Under the pieces are notes generated by a model. It ran no database searches. It was not told the DNA's origin and was given only the letters and a program-made list of their open reading frames with translations. A program made the translations under genes and the position numbers. Of a stretch of DNA of 64,000 nt, positions 28,235-36,011 are shown one piece after another (position 1 is the first letter of the stretch; every line of letters starts with the position of its first letter). Source of the stretch: CAVSRC01 sp963732845 (GTDB lineage Bacteria; Pseudomonadota; Alphaproteobacteria; Rhizobiales; Kaistiaceae); contig CAVTBE010000004.1 of the NCBI GenBank assembly GCA_963732845.1, positions 72,711-136,710 on the forward strand. Reading direction: 5' to 3'.

Positions 28235-28263
28235 CATTAGCTAGAAAGCTAATGGCATTAGCT
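28235..28263. promoter_or_regulatory. Putative TetR operator: perfect dyad CATTAGCT-AGAA-AGCTAATG plus extra half-site
   Basis: An 8-bp perfect inverted repeat with a 4-base centre (28235-28254), followed by a third identical half-site CATTAGCT at 28256-28263. It lies about 30 bases upstream of the hydrolase start in an AT-rich pocket of otherwise GC-rich DNA. The position fits the TetR gene encoded in the same operon. Confidence 0.6.
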
Positions 28264-28342
28264 TCTAGAGTCAAGGCTTGGGAAAGAGAATCTCCGCATA
28301 TCGTATATTGACACCTTGGTACCAAGATAGTAACTCGGCACG

Positions 28343-28597
28343 ATGAAACAGATCGAACGGGTGCAGACCGGACTGCGCCTCGAAAAGCGGCTGCTGAAGG
28401 TGCTGAAGGCGCTCGCCGAATATCTCGACATGCCGGTGGCCGAGCTGATCGAAGGGATGGCGCTGCACGCCCTCGAGGGCAAGGCGCCACCGTTCTCGCC
28501 CGAACTGCTGGCCAAGATCGAAGGGCTGAAGGCGGTCTACGGGCTCGATCTGACGGCTGCCGACAGCCATCACCTCAGCGAAGGAGACACGATATGA
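28343..28597 (+). CDS. Small hypothetical protein, ribbon-helix-helix-like (84 aa)
   Basis: Short basic-then-acidic protein with no family I can name. The N-terminal 40 residues (RVQTGLRLEKRLLKVLKALAEYLDMPVAELIEGM) have the beta-strand plus two-helix pattern of ribbon-helix-helix DNA-binding proteins. The rest is helical with a His-containing end (DSHHLSEGDTI). It overlaps the SRPBCC gene by four bases (ATGA), so the pair is translationally coupled. It could be a transcription factor for that gene; this is inference. Confidence 0.6.
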   Translation: MKQIERVQTGLRLEKRLLKVLKALAEYLDMPVAELIEGMALHALEGKAPPFSPELLAKIEGLKAVYGLDLTAADSHHLSEGDTI

Positions 28598-29064
28598 AGG
28601 TCGTCCCGCCGAAGCGGGTCAGCCACAGCTACACCCAGTCGCTTCTGGCGCCGCCGGAGACGGTTTTCCCGTTGCTCTGCCCGGTGCGCGAGACCGAGTG
28701 GCTGTCGGACTGGGACCCGCTGTTCGTCGCCACCAACTCAGGCGTTGCCGAGAACGACTGCGTCTTCGTCACCCGGTCGGAGCCGGCCAACGCGATCTGG
28801 TACGTCACCGACTACGAGCCGGAGACGGGTTTCATCGGCTTCGTGCGGGTGACCCCGGGGCTCACCGCGACGCGCCTGACGATCCAGGTGGCCAAGGCGC
28901 CGGCGGGCGCGACGGCGGATATCACGTTCACCCATACGAGCCTCGGCCCGGAGGGCGACGCCTACGTCGACGGGATGACCGAGGCCGCCTATGCCGAATT
29001 CATGCAGGCGTGGGAGAAGCGCATGAACCACTATTTGACGACGGGCACCTGCCTGGCGGCATGA
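28594..29064 (+). CDS. SRPBCC-family (START-like) protein (156 aa)
   Basis: Helix-grip protein of the polyketide-cyclase/START-like superfamily that binds a hydrophobic ligand. The pattern begins VSHSYTQSLLAPPETVFPLLCPVRETEWLSDWDPLF and ends with a long C-terminal helix (AYAEFMQAWEKRMNHYL). No catalytic residues can be assigned. It is co-translated with the small RHH-like protein upstream and convergent with a LysR gene. Ligand and role are unknown. Confidence 0.75.
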   Translation: MKVVPPKRVSHSYTQSLLAPPETVFPLLCPVRETEWLSDWDPLFVATNSGVAENDCVFVTRSEPANAIWYVTDYEPETGFIGFVRVTPGLTATRLTIQVAKAPAGATADITFTHTSLGPEGDAYVDGMTEAAYAEFMQAWEKRMNHYLTTGTCLAA

Positions 29065-29106
29065 CGCGCGGGAAACGCTGCGAGGGGGCGGGAGGCGCGC
29101 CGATCT

Positions 29107-30042
29107 TCAGTTCTTCGCGCCAAGCGGCGGCAGGTCGTGATCCCACGGGGCGTCGCGCCAGCGCCCGGCGAGAAAATCGATCAGCACCCTGACCTTTGCC
29201 GGCGGCTGGCGGCCGCCGGGATAGACGGCGTGGGCGGCGCCGACGCGCGGCAGCGGTTGGTCGAGGGTGAGCGGCACCAGGCGCCCGGCGCGGATATCGT
29301 CGGCGAGGATGAAGGTCGGCTGAAAGATGAGGCCCTGTCCGGCAATGGCGGCTTCGCGCAGCGCATCGCCATTGTTCACCATCAGCGTTCCACGCACGGG
29401 GACGACAATCGATCCGTCCGCGCCGAAGACCCAACGACTGGCACTGGCCGGGGTCGGCAGCGTGTAGCCGAGGCAGTTGTGGGCGGCGAGGTCGGCGATC
29501 GTCTTCGGCGTGCCGTGGGCGGCGAGATACGCAGGCGCCGCGCAGAGCGCCACGCGGACCGGTGCCAGCGCGCGAGCGATCAGGCTGGAGTCGCGCAAGG
29601 TGCCGAGGCGGATGGCGACATCCCAGCCTTCGTCGATCAGGTCGACAAAACGATCGGTGAGGGCAATGTCGATGGTCAGCGCCGGATAGAGCGCGGCGAA
29701 ATCGACAAGGGCCGGCATCACCTGGCGGAGGCCGAACGCCAGCGGCGCGTTCAGCCTCAGCGTGCCGCGCGGCTCGACCACGTCTTCGGCCGCCGCCGCC
29801 TCGGCCTCTTCGATCTCGGCGAGGATGCGCTCGCTCGCCTGCAGATGGCGCTGGCCGGCCTCGGTCAGGGTGAGCTTGCGGGTGGAGCGGAAGAAGAGAC
29901 GCGTGCCGAGCCGGTCCTCCAGGGCGTCGACATGCTTGGTGGCCATGGCTGGGGACATGCCGAGGACCCGCGCGGCGGCGGAAAAACTTCCCAGGGCGGC
30001 GACCCGCGCGAAGGCCTGCATTCCGGTGATGCGGTCGAGCAT
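29107..30042 (-). CDS. LysR-family transcriptional regulator (311 aa)
   Basis: N-terminal winged helix-turn-helix (FARVAALGSFSAAARVLGMSPAMATKHVDALEDRLG) and linker helix, followed by a periplasmic-binding-like co-inducer domain with TLRLNAPLAFGLRQVMPAL. Normal LTTR length. It is transcribed divergently from the F420-reductase-like gene at 30158, the classical arrangement for a LysR target. An ATTTC-N13-GAAAT dyad lies between them just upstream of the LysR start. Confidence 0.93.
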   Translation of the reverse strand: MLDRITGMQAFARVAALGSFSAAARVLGMSPAMATKHVDALEDRLGTRLFFRSTRKLTLTEAGQRHLQASERILAEIEEAEAAAAEDVVEPRGTLRLNAPLAFGLRQVMPALVDFAALYPALTIDIALTDRFVDLIDEGWDVAIRLGTLRDSSLIARALAPVRVALCAAPAYLAAHGTPKTIADLAAHNCLGYTLPTPASASRWVFGADGSIVVPVRGTLMVNNGDALREAAIAGQGLIFQPTFILADDIRAGRLVPLTLDQPLPRVGAAHAVYPGGRQPPAKVRVLIDFLAGRWRDAPWDHDLPPLGAKN

Positions 30043-30045
30043 GGC

Positions 30046-30068
30046 ATTTCATACCGCTAGTAGGAAAT
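30046..30068. promoter_or_regulatory. Putative LysR box ATTTC-N13-GAAAT
   Basis: Interrupted dyad 4 bases upstream of the LysR start codon, in the 115-bp divergent region shared with the oxidoreductase gene. It contains a T-N11-A-type core. Supported by position and symmetry only. Confidence 0.4.
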
Positions 30069-30157
30069 CATCCTCGTCCGGCTAGGATTATCATATTCAG
30101 GGGTCGATGTCATATGGCGCATAGACCGGTGCCTGTTGGCCGGAATCAGAGGAGCGA

Positions 30158-30802
30158 ATGAACATGAACATCAGCATCATCGGCGCCGGCAACATGGCGC
30201 GCGGCATCGGCACCCGTCTGGTTGTCGGCGGAAATTCGGTCACGGTGGTCGGCAAGGACCAGGTGAAGGCGACGGAACTCGCCAAGGATCTCAGGGCGAG
30301 CAAGCCCGGCGCCGAAGTGTTTGCGGCCACGGCTGCGGCGGCGCTGGCCAATGAGATCATCGTGCTGGCGATGCCCTTCGCGGCGGCGCGCGACTTCGCT
30401 GCGGAGAACGCCGCGGCGCTGGCCGGCAAGCTGGTGATCGACATCACCAACCCGCTCAACGACACCTATGACGGCCTGGTCACGGCGCCGGGCAAGAGCG
30501 CGGCGGAAGAGATCGCCAACCTGCTGCCGAAGAGCCGCGTGGTGAAGGCGTTCAATACGAATTTCGCCGGAACGCTGCTTGCCGGCGAGGTCTCCGGCCA
30601 CAAGCTCGACGTCCTGGTGGCCGGCGACGACGCGGATGCCAAGGCCCAGGTGATTGCCCTGGTCGAGGCCGGTGGCCTGCGCGGCATCGACGCCGGCAAG
30701 CTGGAGCGTGCGCGCCAGCTCGAGGCGCTTGGCCTGCTCGGCATTACCCTGCAGGGCGCGCTCGGCACCGGCTTCCAGAGCGCCTGGAAACTCGTCGCCT
30801 GA
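30158..30802 (+). CDS. F420-dependent NADP reductase-like oxidoreductase (214 aa)
   Basis: Rossmann-fold protein of the NADP oxidoreductase/F420-dependent family, with the dinucleotide loop IIGAGNMARGIG at the N-terminus. VIDITNPLNDTYDGL and VVKAFNTNFAGTL are the other family landmarks. In bacteria without F420 such proteins are usually NADPH-dependent reductases of unknown substrate. A start at the third codon (second Met) is also possible. Expression is probably governed by the divergent LysR gene. Confidence 0.82.
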   Translation: MNMNISIIGAGNMARGIGTRLVVGGNSVTVVGKDQVKATELAKDLRASKPGAEVFAATAAAALANEIIVLAMPFAAARDFAAENAAALAGKLVIDITNPLNDTYDGLVTAPGKSAAEEIANLLPKSRVVKAFNTNFAGTLLAGEVSGHKLDVLVAGDDADAKAQVIALVEAGGLRGIDAGKLERARQLEALGLLGITLQGALGTGFQSAWKLVA

Positions 30803-30813
30803 CGTTTCATTCC

Positions 30814-30862
30814 CGCCGCGCCGCGCCGCGCCGCGCCGTGCCTGTCTGGCCACGGCGCGGCG
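30814..30862. repeat. Tandem CGCCG pentamer (five copies) leading into a 12-bp hairpin
   Basis: Five perfect CGCCG copies at 30814-30838 run into a perfect stem CGCCGCGCCGTG (30829-30840), 10-base loop, CACGGCGCGGCG (30851-30862). It lies between the oxidoreductase and VOC genes. It may act as a transcript end or stabiliser; there is no U-tract. Confidence 0.6.
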
Positions 30863-30904
30863 GGCCCCTATATTCCCTGAACCCTGCCTCACGGGAGCGA
30901 TCGC

Positions 30905-31435
30905 ATGTCCGAGACCAAGCTTGCAGAGAAACCGGCGGAACTGTCGACGCGGCCGATCGATCCCGGCGTGCGCATCGGCCATGTCCACCTCAAGGTTGCC
31001 GATATCGAGCGCTCGCTCGCCTTCTATTGCGGCGTGCTCGGCTTCCAGCTGATGCAACGCTATGGCAGCCAGGCGGCCTTCTTCTCGGCCGGCGGCTACC
31101 ACCACCATTTCGGCATCAACACCTGGGAGAGCCGCAACGGTTCGCCGCCGCCGCGCGGCACCACCGGCCTCTACCACACGGCCATCCTCTACCCGACCCG
31201 CGCCGCACTGGCCGATGCGCTGCGCCGGCTGATCGCGGCGCAAGTGCCACTCGACGGCGCCAGCGACCATGGCGTCAGCGAGGCACTCTATCTGCGCGAT
31301 CCGGACGAAAACGGCGTCGAGCTCTACTGGGACCGGCCGCGCGAAGCGTGGCCGCTCAACCCGGATGGTTCATTGACGATGAAGACCGAGTGGTTGAATC
31401 TCGAGGATCTCCTGCGCGAGCCGCCGCTCGCCTGA
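30905..31435 (+). CDS. VOC-family protein, CatE/extradiol-dioxygenase-like (176 aa)
   Basis: Vicinal-oxygen-chelate protein with two beta-alpha-beta-beta-beta units. The first metal-type His is in IGHVHLKVADIERSLAFYCGVLGF, and a second unit begins around TTGLYHTAILYP. Possible ligands continue in HHHFGINTWES, and Glu lies in DPDENGVELYWDRP. It resembles catechol-2,3-dioxygenase-like CatE proteins, but activity cannot be assigned. The start at 30905 follows a GGGAG ribosome site. Downstream, AAAACG...CGTTTT inverted sequences at about 31439-31495 may form its terminator. Confidence 0.87.
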   Translation: MSETKLAEKPAELSTRPIDPGVRIGHVHLKVADIERSLAFYCGVLGFQLMQRYGSQAAFFSAGGYHHHFGINTWESRNGSPPPRGTTGLYHTAILYPTRAALADALRRLIAAQVPLDGASDHGVSEALYLRDPDENGVELYWDRPREAWPLNPDGSLTMKTEWLNLEDLLREPPLA

Positions 31436-31692
31436 GACAAAACGCCCCGGCGAATCGCGACCTGTTCCGCCGGGACAGGCCGCGGCGCCGTTTTGGTCGC
31501 GCTCCGTTCGCAGTCCGATCCCGGGCAGCTTAACGGCGCCGCGAAAATGCCGTGCCGCGCCTTAACCGCTGCGAAGGCAAGGGGCAGCCCTAACGAAGCC
31601 CTACGGCAGGTGCATTCTTCGAGGCCATCGCCTATATCAGCCGGCAACCAATTTCGAACCGGCGGCCTTGACCCGCCGAGGAGACCCTCCCG

Positions 31693-32724
31693 ATGGCTGA
31701 AACCCAGATCCCCGTCACGGTGCTCACCGGCTATCTCGGTGCGGGCAAGACCACGCTTCTCAACCGCATTCTGAGCGAGAACCACGGCAAGAAATACGCC
31801 GTCATCGTCAACGAGTTCGGCGAGATCAACATCGATAACGACCTCATCGTCGAGAGCGACGAGGAGGTCTTCGAGATGAACAATGGCTGCGTCTGCTGCA
31901 CGGTGCGCGGCGACCTGATCCGCGTCGTCGAGGGGCTGGTGAAACGGCCCGGCGGCTTCGACGGCATCCTGGTGGAGACCACCGGGCTGGCCGACCCGGT
32001 GCCGGTGGCGCAGACCTTCTTCATGGACGACGATGTGCGGGCGCGGGCCAAGCTCGACGCGGTGGTGGCGGTCGCCGATGCCAAGCACCTGACCGAGAGC
32101 CTTGCCGACAGCCCGGAGGCGCAGGAGCAGATCGGCTTCGCCGACGTGATCCTGCTCAACAAGACGGACCTCGTCAGCGCCGACGAGCTGGCCGCGGTGG
32201 AGCGCGATATCCGCGCCATGAACCCGCACGCGCTCATCCATCGCACCGAGCGCTGCGCCATTCCGCTCGACCGGGTGCTCGGTCGCGGCGCCTTCGATCT
32301 CGACCGCATCCTGACGCTGGAGCCGGAATTCCTCGACGCCGACGACCACGATCATGACCACGATCATCATGATCACGACCATGATCATGATCACGACCAC
32401 CATCATCACCACCACCACGACATCGAGGGCTCCGGCGTCTTCTCGATCTCGCTCAGAGGCGGCGTGCTCGATCCGCAGAAGTTCTTCCCGTGGATCCAGC
32501 AGACAACCCAGGAGCAGGGCCCGGACATATTGCGCCTGAAGGGCATCCTCGCCTTCAAGGACGATGCCGAGCGCTACGTGGTGCAGGGGGTTCACATGAT
32601 CATCGAGGGCGACCACCAACGCCCGTGGCGGGATGGCGAGCCGCGCGAAAGCCGGCTGGTCTTCATCGGCCGCCATCTCGATGAGAAGCAGATCCGCGCC
32701 GACTTCGAGGCGTGCATGGCCTGA
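31693..32724 (+). CDS. CobW/G3E-family GTPase with His-rich loop (343 aa)
   Basis: Metal-chaperone GTPase of the COG0523 group. Walker A GYLGAGKT is at residues 13-20, the metal-binding C-x-C-C motif at residues 66-69 (GCVCCTVRGDL), and the base-specificity NKTD in mid-protein. A His/Asp-rich insert of about 27 residues (about 217-243) precedes the CobW C-terminal domain. Such proteins deliver Zn or Co to client enzymes using GTP. No Zur-like operator was recognised in the 257-bp upstream region. The WD40 gene at 36012 often sits next to this gene in related bacteria; here three genes lie between them. Confidence 0.93.
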   Translation: MAETQIPVTVLTGYLGAGKTTLLNRILSENHGKKYAVIVNEFGEINIDNDLIVESDEEVFEMNNGCVCCTVRGDLIRVVEGLVKRPGGFDGILVETTGLADPVPVAQTFFMDDDVRARAKLDAVVAVADAKHLTESLADSPEAQEQIGFADVILLNKTDLVSADELAAVERDIRAMNPHALIHRTERCAIPLDRVLGRGAFDLDRILTLEPEFLDADDHDHDHDHHDHDHDHDHDHHHHHHHDIEGSGVFSISLRGGVLDPQKFFPWIQQTTQEQGPDILRLKGILAFKDDAERYVVQGVHMIIEGDHQRPWRDGEPRESRLVFIGRHLDEKQIRADFEACMA

Positions 32725-32725
32725 C

Positions 32726-33553
32726 CTATCCGGCTTCGTGGTCGCTTGTTCCTGGCGGGACGATGTAGGTGTCGAACCGGCAGACGTCTTCGAAGCCGAG
32801 CCGGCGATAGACGGAGCAGCCCATCGCTGTCGCCTGAAGAACCGCGACTGCGGCGCCACGGCGGCGGGCCTCCAGAAGTGGAAAAAGCGTCATGGCGCTG
32901 GCGATGCCCTTGCCTCTCGCTGGCGGCAAGGTTGCGACCATGTAGATGCCGCCGACCCCACCACCCATGACAAGCGCCGACGCGGCAACCGGTTCTCCGC
33001 CAAGAAAGCCGAGATAGCGCGGCTTGTCGGCATACAAGCGCATGTCGAAACCCACCTCGAACTCGGCAAGCGCATTCGTGGCGACCGGCCCCCAGTCGAA
33101 GGTCTCGCCTACGACTTGGGCCCATTGGCGCCGCGCCGCCGTGCTGTGGATCGCTTCGATCCGGAAATCCTCGATCGATGCGGTTTCGTCCGGCAGGCGC
33201 GCCAGGTCGACGGCCATGCCGGTCACGCTTCCCGTCAGCTTGGCGCCGCGCCCTTCCAGCTGCGACCTGAGATCATCGGGCGCGCTGCGTGGGCCAACCC
33301 ACCAACTCATGGGAACCTGGCGGCGGGCGCTGGCGGCGAGGATGCGAGCGAGCGCCGGTCCTGCCGTCTCTGGTGTGAGCTGAGTGGGGAACGCGCGGTT
33401 GAAAGCGGGCGAGGGCACGCCGGTCGTGAACCACACGATGTCCGGGCCTTCTTCGAGTTCGGCACCGGCGGCACGACCGTAGTCGCGCCAGAAACCGATC
33501 AGGTTCGCTGCCAGCGCGGGTATGAGCCCGGGCGACGCAACACTACTCACCAT
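32726..33553 (-). CDS. GNAT-family N-acetyltransferase (about 275 aa)
   Basis: Two-part protein: a long N-terminal region without a named motif and a C-terminal GNAT domain with GGVGGIYMVATLPPARGKGIASAMTLF as the acetyl-CoA loop. The end (GCSVYRRLGFEDVCRFDTYI) is typical of GNATs. ATG at 33553 or an in-frame GTG at 33562 may be the start; no clear ribosome site decides. It is convergent with the CobW gene with one base between stops. Substrate unknown. Confidence 0.85.
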   Translation of the reverse strand: MVSSVASPGLIPALAANLIGFWRDYGRAAGAELEEGPDIVWFTTGVPSPAFNRAFPTQLTPETAGPALARILAASARRQVPMSWWVGPRSAPDDLRSQLEGRGAKLTGSVTGMAVDLARLPDETASIEDFRIEAIHSTAARRQWAQVVGETFDWGPVATNALAEFEVGFDMRLYADKPRYLGFLGGEPVAASALVMGGGVGGIYMVATLPPARGKGIASAMTLFPLLEARRRGAAVAVLQATAMGCSVYRRLGFEDVCRFDTYIVPPGTSDHEAG

Positions 33554-33712
33554 GTCAATCACAGGAGAGTCCCGCCGGCTGGAGGAGAATGGCGCGCCTC
33601 GTTCGGCCGGGATTGAGCGAAGGCGCTACCCTGGCTTATCGAGCCTGACGGGCACGAGTCTGCCGGTCAAGGTGCGTCGCATGCAGCGTTTCGCGGGGCC
33701 GGCGGACAGATC

Positions 33713-34408
33713 TCAGCCGGACGAGGCTTGCGAGCGGGCAAAGGAAGAGAGCGTCAGCCACGCATCCATGCTGCGCGCCAGGCTCTGCGATCCGGTCAGC
33801 GTGATGCGTTCGGCGCTGATCTCGTTGTGCAGCCGGGAGCGGCCGAAGAACACCGAGACGAGTGCCTTCAGCTCGGCCGAGACGAACAGGTCTACGTCGA
33901 AACCCGGATCCTGGAAGCAGACGTCCACCTGGGCGCTCGGCCGCGCGATGACCCAGTAGTCGCGGGGCTCGCTCTCGTATTTCGGAAAAGAGAACTGGAA
34001 CACGATCCGGCGCTTGGGCAGTGCTGTGGTATTGATGTTGCGGCGCATGTTCCACATGAAGAACTTTGGGTCGATCCAGCAGAGCTGATCGTCGGCATCC
34101 ATGTTGCGATAGGCCCACTCGCCGAGCGCCTGGATGATCGGCTCCAGTTCGCGCGCCGCCTGGGTGCGGACATAATCCACCGTGCCGGTCGCCGGATCCG
34201 CGATGCGTTCGATAAGGCCGTGAGCTTCGAGCTGCTTCAACCGCTGGCTGAGCAGCGAGGGCGAAATGCCCGGCACGCCGCGCCGGATCTCGTTGAAGCG
34301 CGTCGAGCCCCACCACATCTCGGTCAGAATCAGAAGGGTCCAGCGCGGCTCCAGCACCTCGCAGGCCTTCACCACCGGGCAGAACAAGGCGAGCTTGCTG
34401 ATCGGCAT
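33713..34408 (-). CDS. HxlR-family winged-helix regulator with SCP2-like C-terminal domain (231 aa)
   Basis: The first about 110 residues are an HxlR DNA-binding domain (CPVVKACEVLEPRWTLLILTEMW, FNEIRRGVPGISPSLLSQRLKQLEAHGLI). The C-terminal half resembles an SCP2/sterol-carrier-like domain (VDVCFQDPGFDVDLFVSAEL, ending RSMDAWLTLSSFA), so it may sense a hydrophobic ligand. It is divergent from the PLP decarboxylase; the gap has a weak dyad CAGTT-CAGA-AACTG at 34457-34470 that could be its operator. It probably regulates the decarboxylase. Confidence 0.87.
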   Translation of the reverse strand: MPISKLALFCPVVKACEVLEPRWTLLILTEMWWGSTRFNEIRRGVPGISPSLLSQRLKQLEAHGLIERIADPATGTVDYVRTQAARELEPIIQALGEWAYRNMDADDQLCWIDPKFFMWNMRRNINTTALPKRRIVFQFSFPKYESEPRDYWVIARPSAQVDVCFQDPGFDVDLFVSAELKALVSVFFGRSRLHNEISAERITLTGSQSLARSMDAWLTLSSFARSQASSG

Positions 34409-34556
34409 GTCGCGGTCTCCTCAGTGCCACCATCGGCGAAAAACCGGGTGGCGCGCCAGTTCAGAAACTGTACCGAATATGCTCCAATCGCGTCACTGGA
34501 CCGCGGCCGCGCGAGCGGCTCCAGTCGTATCACGAAGAAAGACCGGGAGGCATTCC

Positions 34557-35990
34557 ATGGGCGAGCTATCTCCGAATCGGCATGGACTGAGCGCAGACGA
34601 GGCAGACGCATTCGAAACGGCCTACGGCGCCGCGCTTGCCTATCGGCAGTCCCTTCCAGACCGTTTGGCGCGGCCGTCGATCGGTCCCGACGAGGCGGAG
34701 GAGAGGTTCCGCACGCCGCTGGCCGAGGCGGGCATGACGGCACAGACGGTCATCGAAGAGATTGTCCGCGACGCCGGCGAGGGCCTGCACCAGATGACGG
34801 CGCCGACCTTCTTCGGTTACGTCATCGGCGGTTCGGCTCCGGTCGGCGTTGCCGCCGATTTCCTCGTCTCGGCCTGGGGGCAGAACGCGGCGACGGCGTT
34901 CGAGACCCCGTCCGTCGCTGCAATGGAGCGTGCGGTCTGCGACTGGGTGATCGATCTTCTTGCGTTCCCCGCCGAAAGCGGAGCGGGTTTCGTCACCGGC
35001 GCGACCGTGGCCAACATGGTCGGCATCATGGCGGCCCGCCACGCTCTGCTTGCCGCGCAGGGCTGGAACGTCGAGGAAAAGGGGCTGTTCGGTGCGCCGC
35101 CATTCCCGGTGCTCATCGGCAGGGACGCCCATTCGGCGCCCTTCGCGGCGCTGCGTTATGCCGGTCTCGGCGCCGAATACCCGATCCGGATTACGACCGA
35201 CGGAGAGGGCCGGATCAGCGTGGATGCGTTTCGTGTGGCTCTCGATGGCTGCGCGGCGCCGCCGCTTGTCGTGCTTCAGGCCGGCCAGATCAACACCGGT
35301 GCATTCGATCCGTTCGACGAACTGATTCCGCTGGTCCACGAACGCGGCGGTTGGGTGCACGTGGACGGTGCGTTCGGCCTGTGGGTGGCGGCGGTACCGG
35401 AGCTGGCGCATCGGCTGGCGGGCGTCGTGGAAGCCGATAGCTGGGCGGTCGATCTCCATAAATGGCTCAATGCGCCCTACGACGGCGGCATGGTCATCGT
35501 CCGCGATCGGGCGCCGCTGGTTGCCGCGATGTCGGCGCGTGGTTCCTACCTTCCCGGAATGACCGCGCAATGGGAGCCGTCGGACTCGACGCCGGAACTG
35601 TCACGGCGCGCCCGCGGCGTGCCGAGCTACGCCATCCTGCGCCATCTCGGCCGGTCGGGCATGCGCGAGATGATCGCACGGCATTGCCGTCTCGCCGAAC
35701 GGGTTGCGCATGCCCTGGCTGCGGAGCCGGGATTGCATGTGCTAAACGAAATCCACTCCAATCAGGTTGCCGTTGCCTGCGGGGACGGGCCGGATGGCGA
35801 CACACAGACGATGCGCGTGCTGAAACGCGTTCAGGACAGGGGAAAGGTGTATCCCAGTCACGGTGTATGGGCCGGTAGAAAGATTATCCGGGCTTCGGTG
35901 ATCGGCTATGCGATGCACGAGGACGATGTCGATCTGCTGGCTTCCGAAATCATCGATGCGTGGCGCTGGTGCCGCGAAAATCCGCTTTAG
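34557..35990 (+). CDS. PLP-dependent decarboxylase, group II (477 aa)
   Basis: Fold-type I pyridoxal-phosphate enzyme of the aromatic-L-amino-acid/glutamate decarboxylase group. The PLP lysine is K302 in DSWAVDLHKWLNAPYDGG. Upstream, WVHVDGAFGLW holds the Asp/Ala pair facing the cofactor, and GFVTGATVANM is the phosphate-binding region. Full length. The ATG at 34557 follows GGGAGG. The product amine cannot be predicted; proteins of this subgroup also include non-decarboxylating lyases. Divergent HxlR-SCP2 gene is the likely regulator. Confidence 0.88.
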   Translation: MGELSPNRHGLSADEADAFETAYGAALAYRQSLPDRLARPSIGPDEAEERFRTPLAEAGMTAQTVIEEIVRDAGEGLHQMTAPTFFGYVIGGSAPVGVAADFLVSAWGQNAATAFETPSVAAMERAVCDWVIDLLAFPAESGAGFVTGATVANMVGIMAARHALLAAQGWNVEEKGLFGAPPFPVLIGRDAHSAPFAALRYAGLGAEYPIRITTDGEGRISVDAFRVALDGCAAPPLVVLQAGQINTGAFDPFDELIPLVHERGGWVHVDGAFGLWVAAVPELAHRLAGVVEADSWAVDLHKWLNAPYDGGMVIVRDRAPLVAAMSARGSYLPGMTAQWEPSDSTPELSRRARGVPSYAILRHLGRSGMREMIARHCRLAERVAHALAAEPGLHVLNEIHSNQVAVACGDGPDGDTQTMRVLKRVQDRGKVYPSHGVWAGRKIIRASVIGYAMHEDDVDLLASEIIDAWRWCRENPL

Positions 35991-36011
35991 GTCAAACGTA
36001 TTGTTCAACTG

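Noticed and set aside
31436..31692. Zur-type operator before the CobW GTPase
   Set aside because: No AT-rich dyad of the Zur type was found; only a GC-rich inverted repeat likely belonging to the end of the VOC gene.
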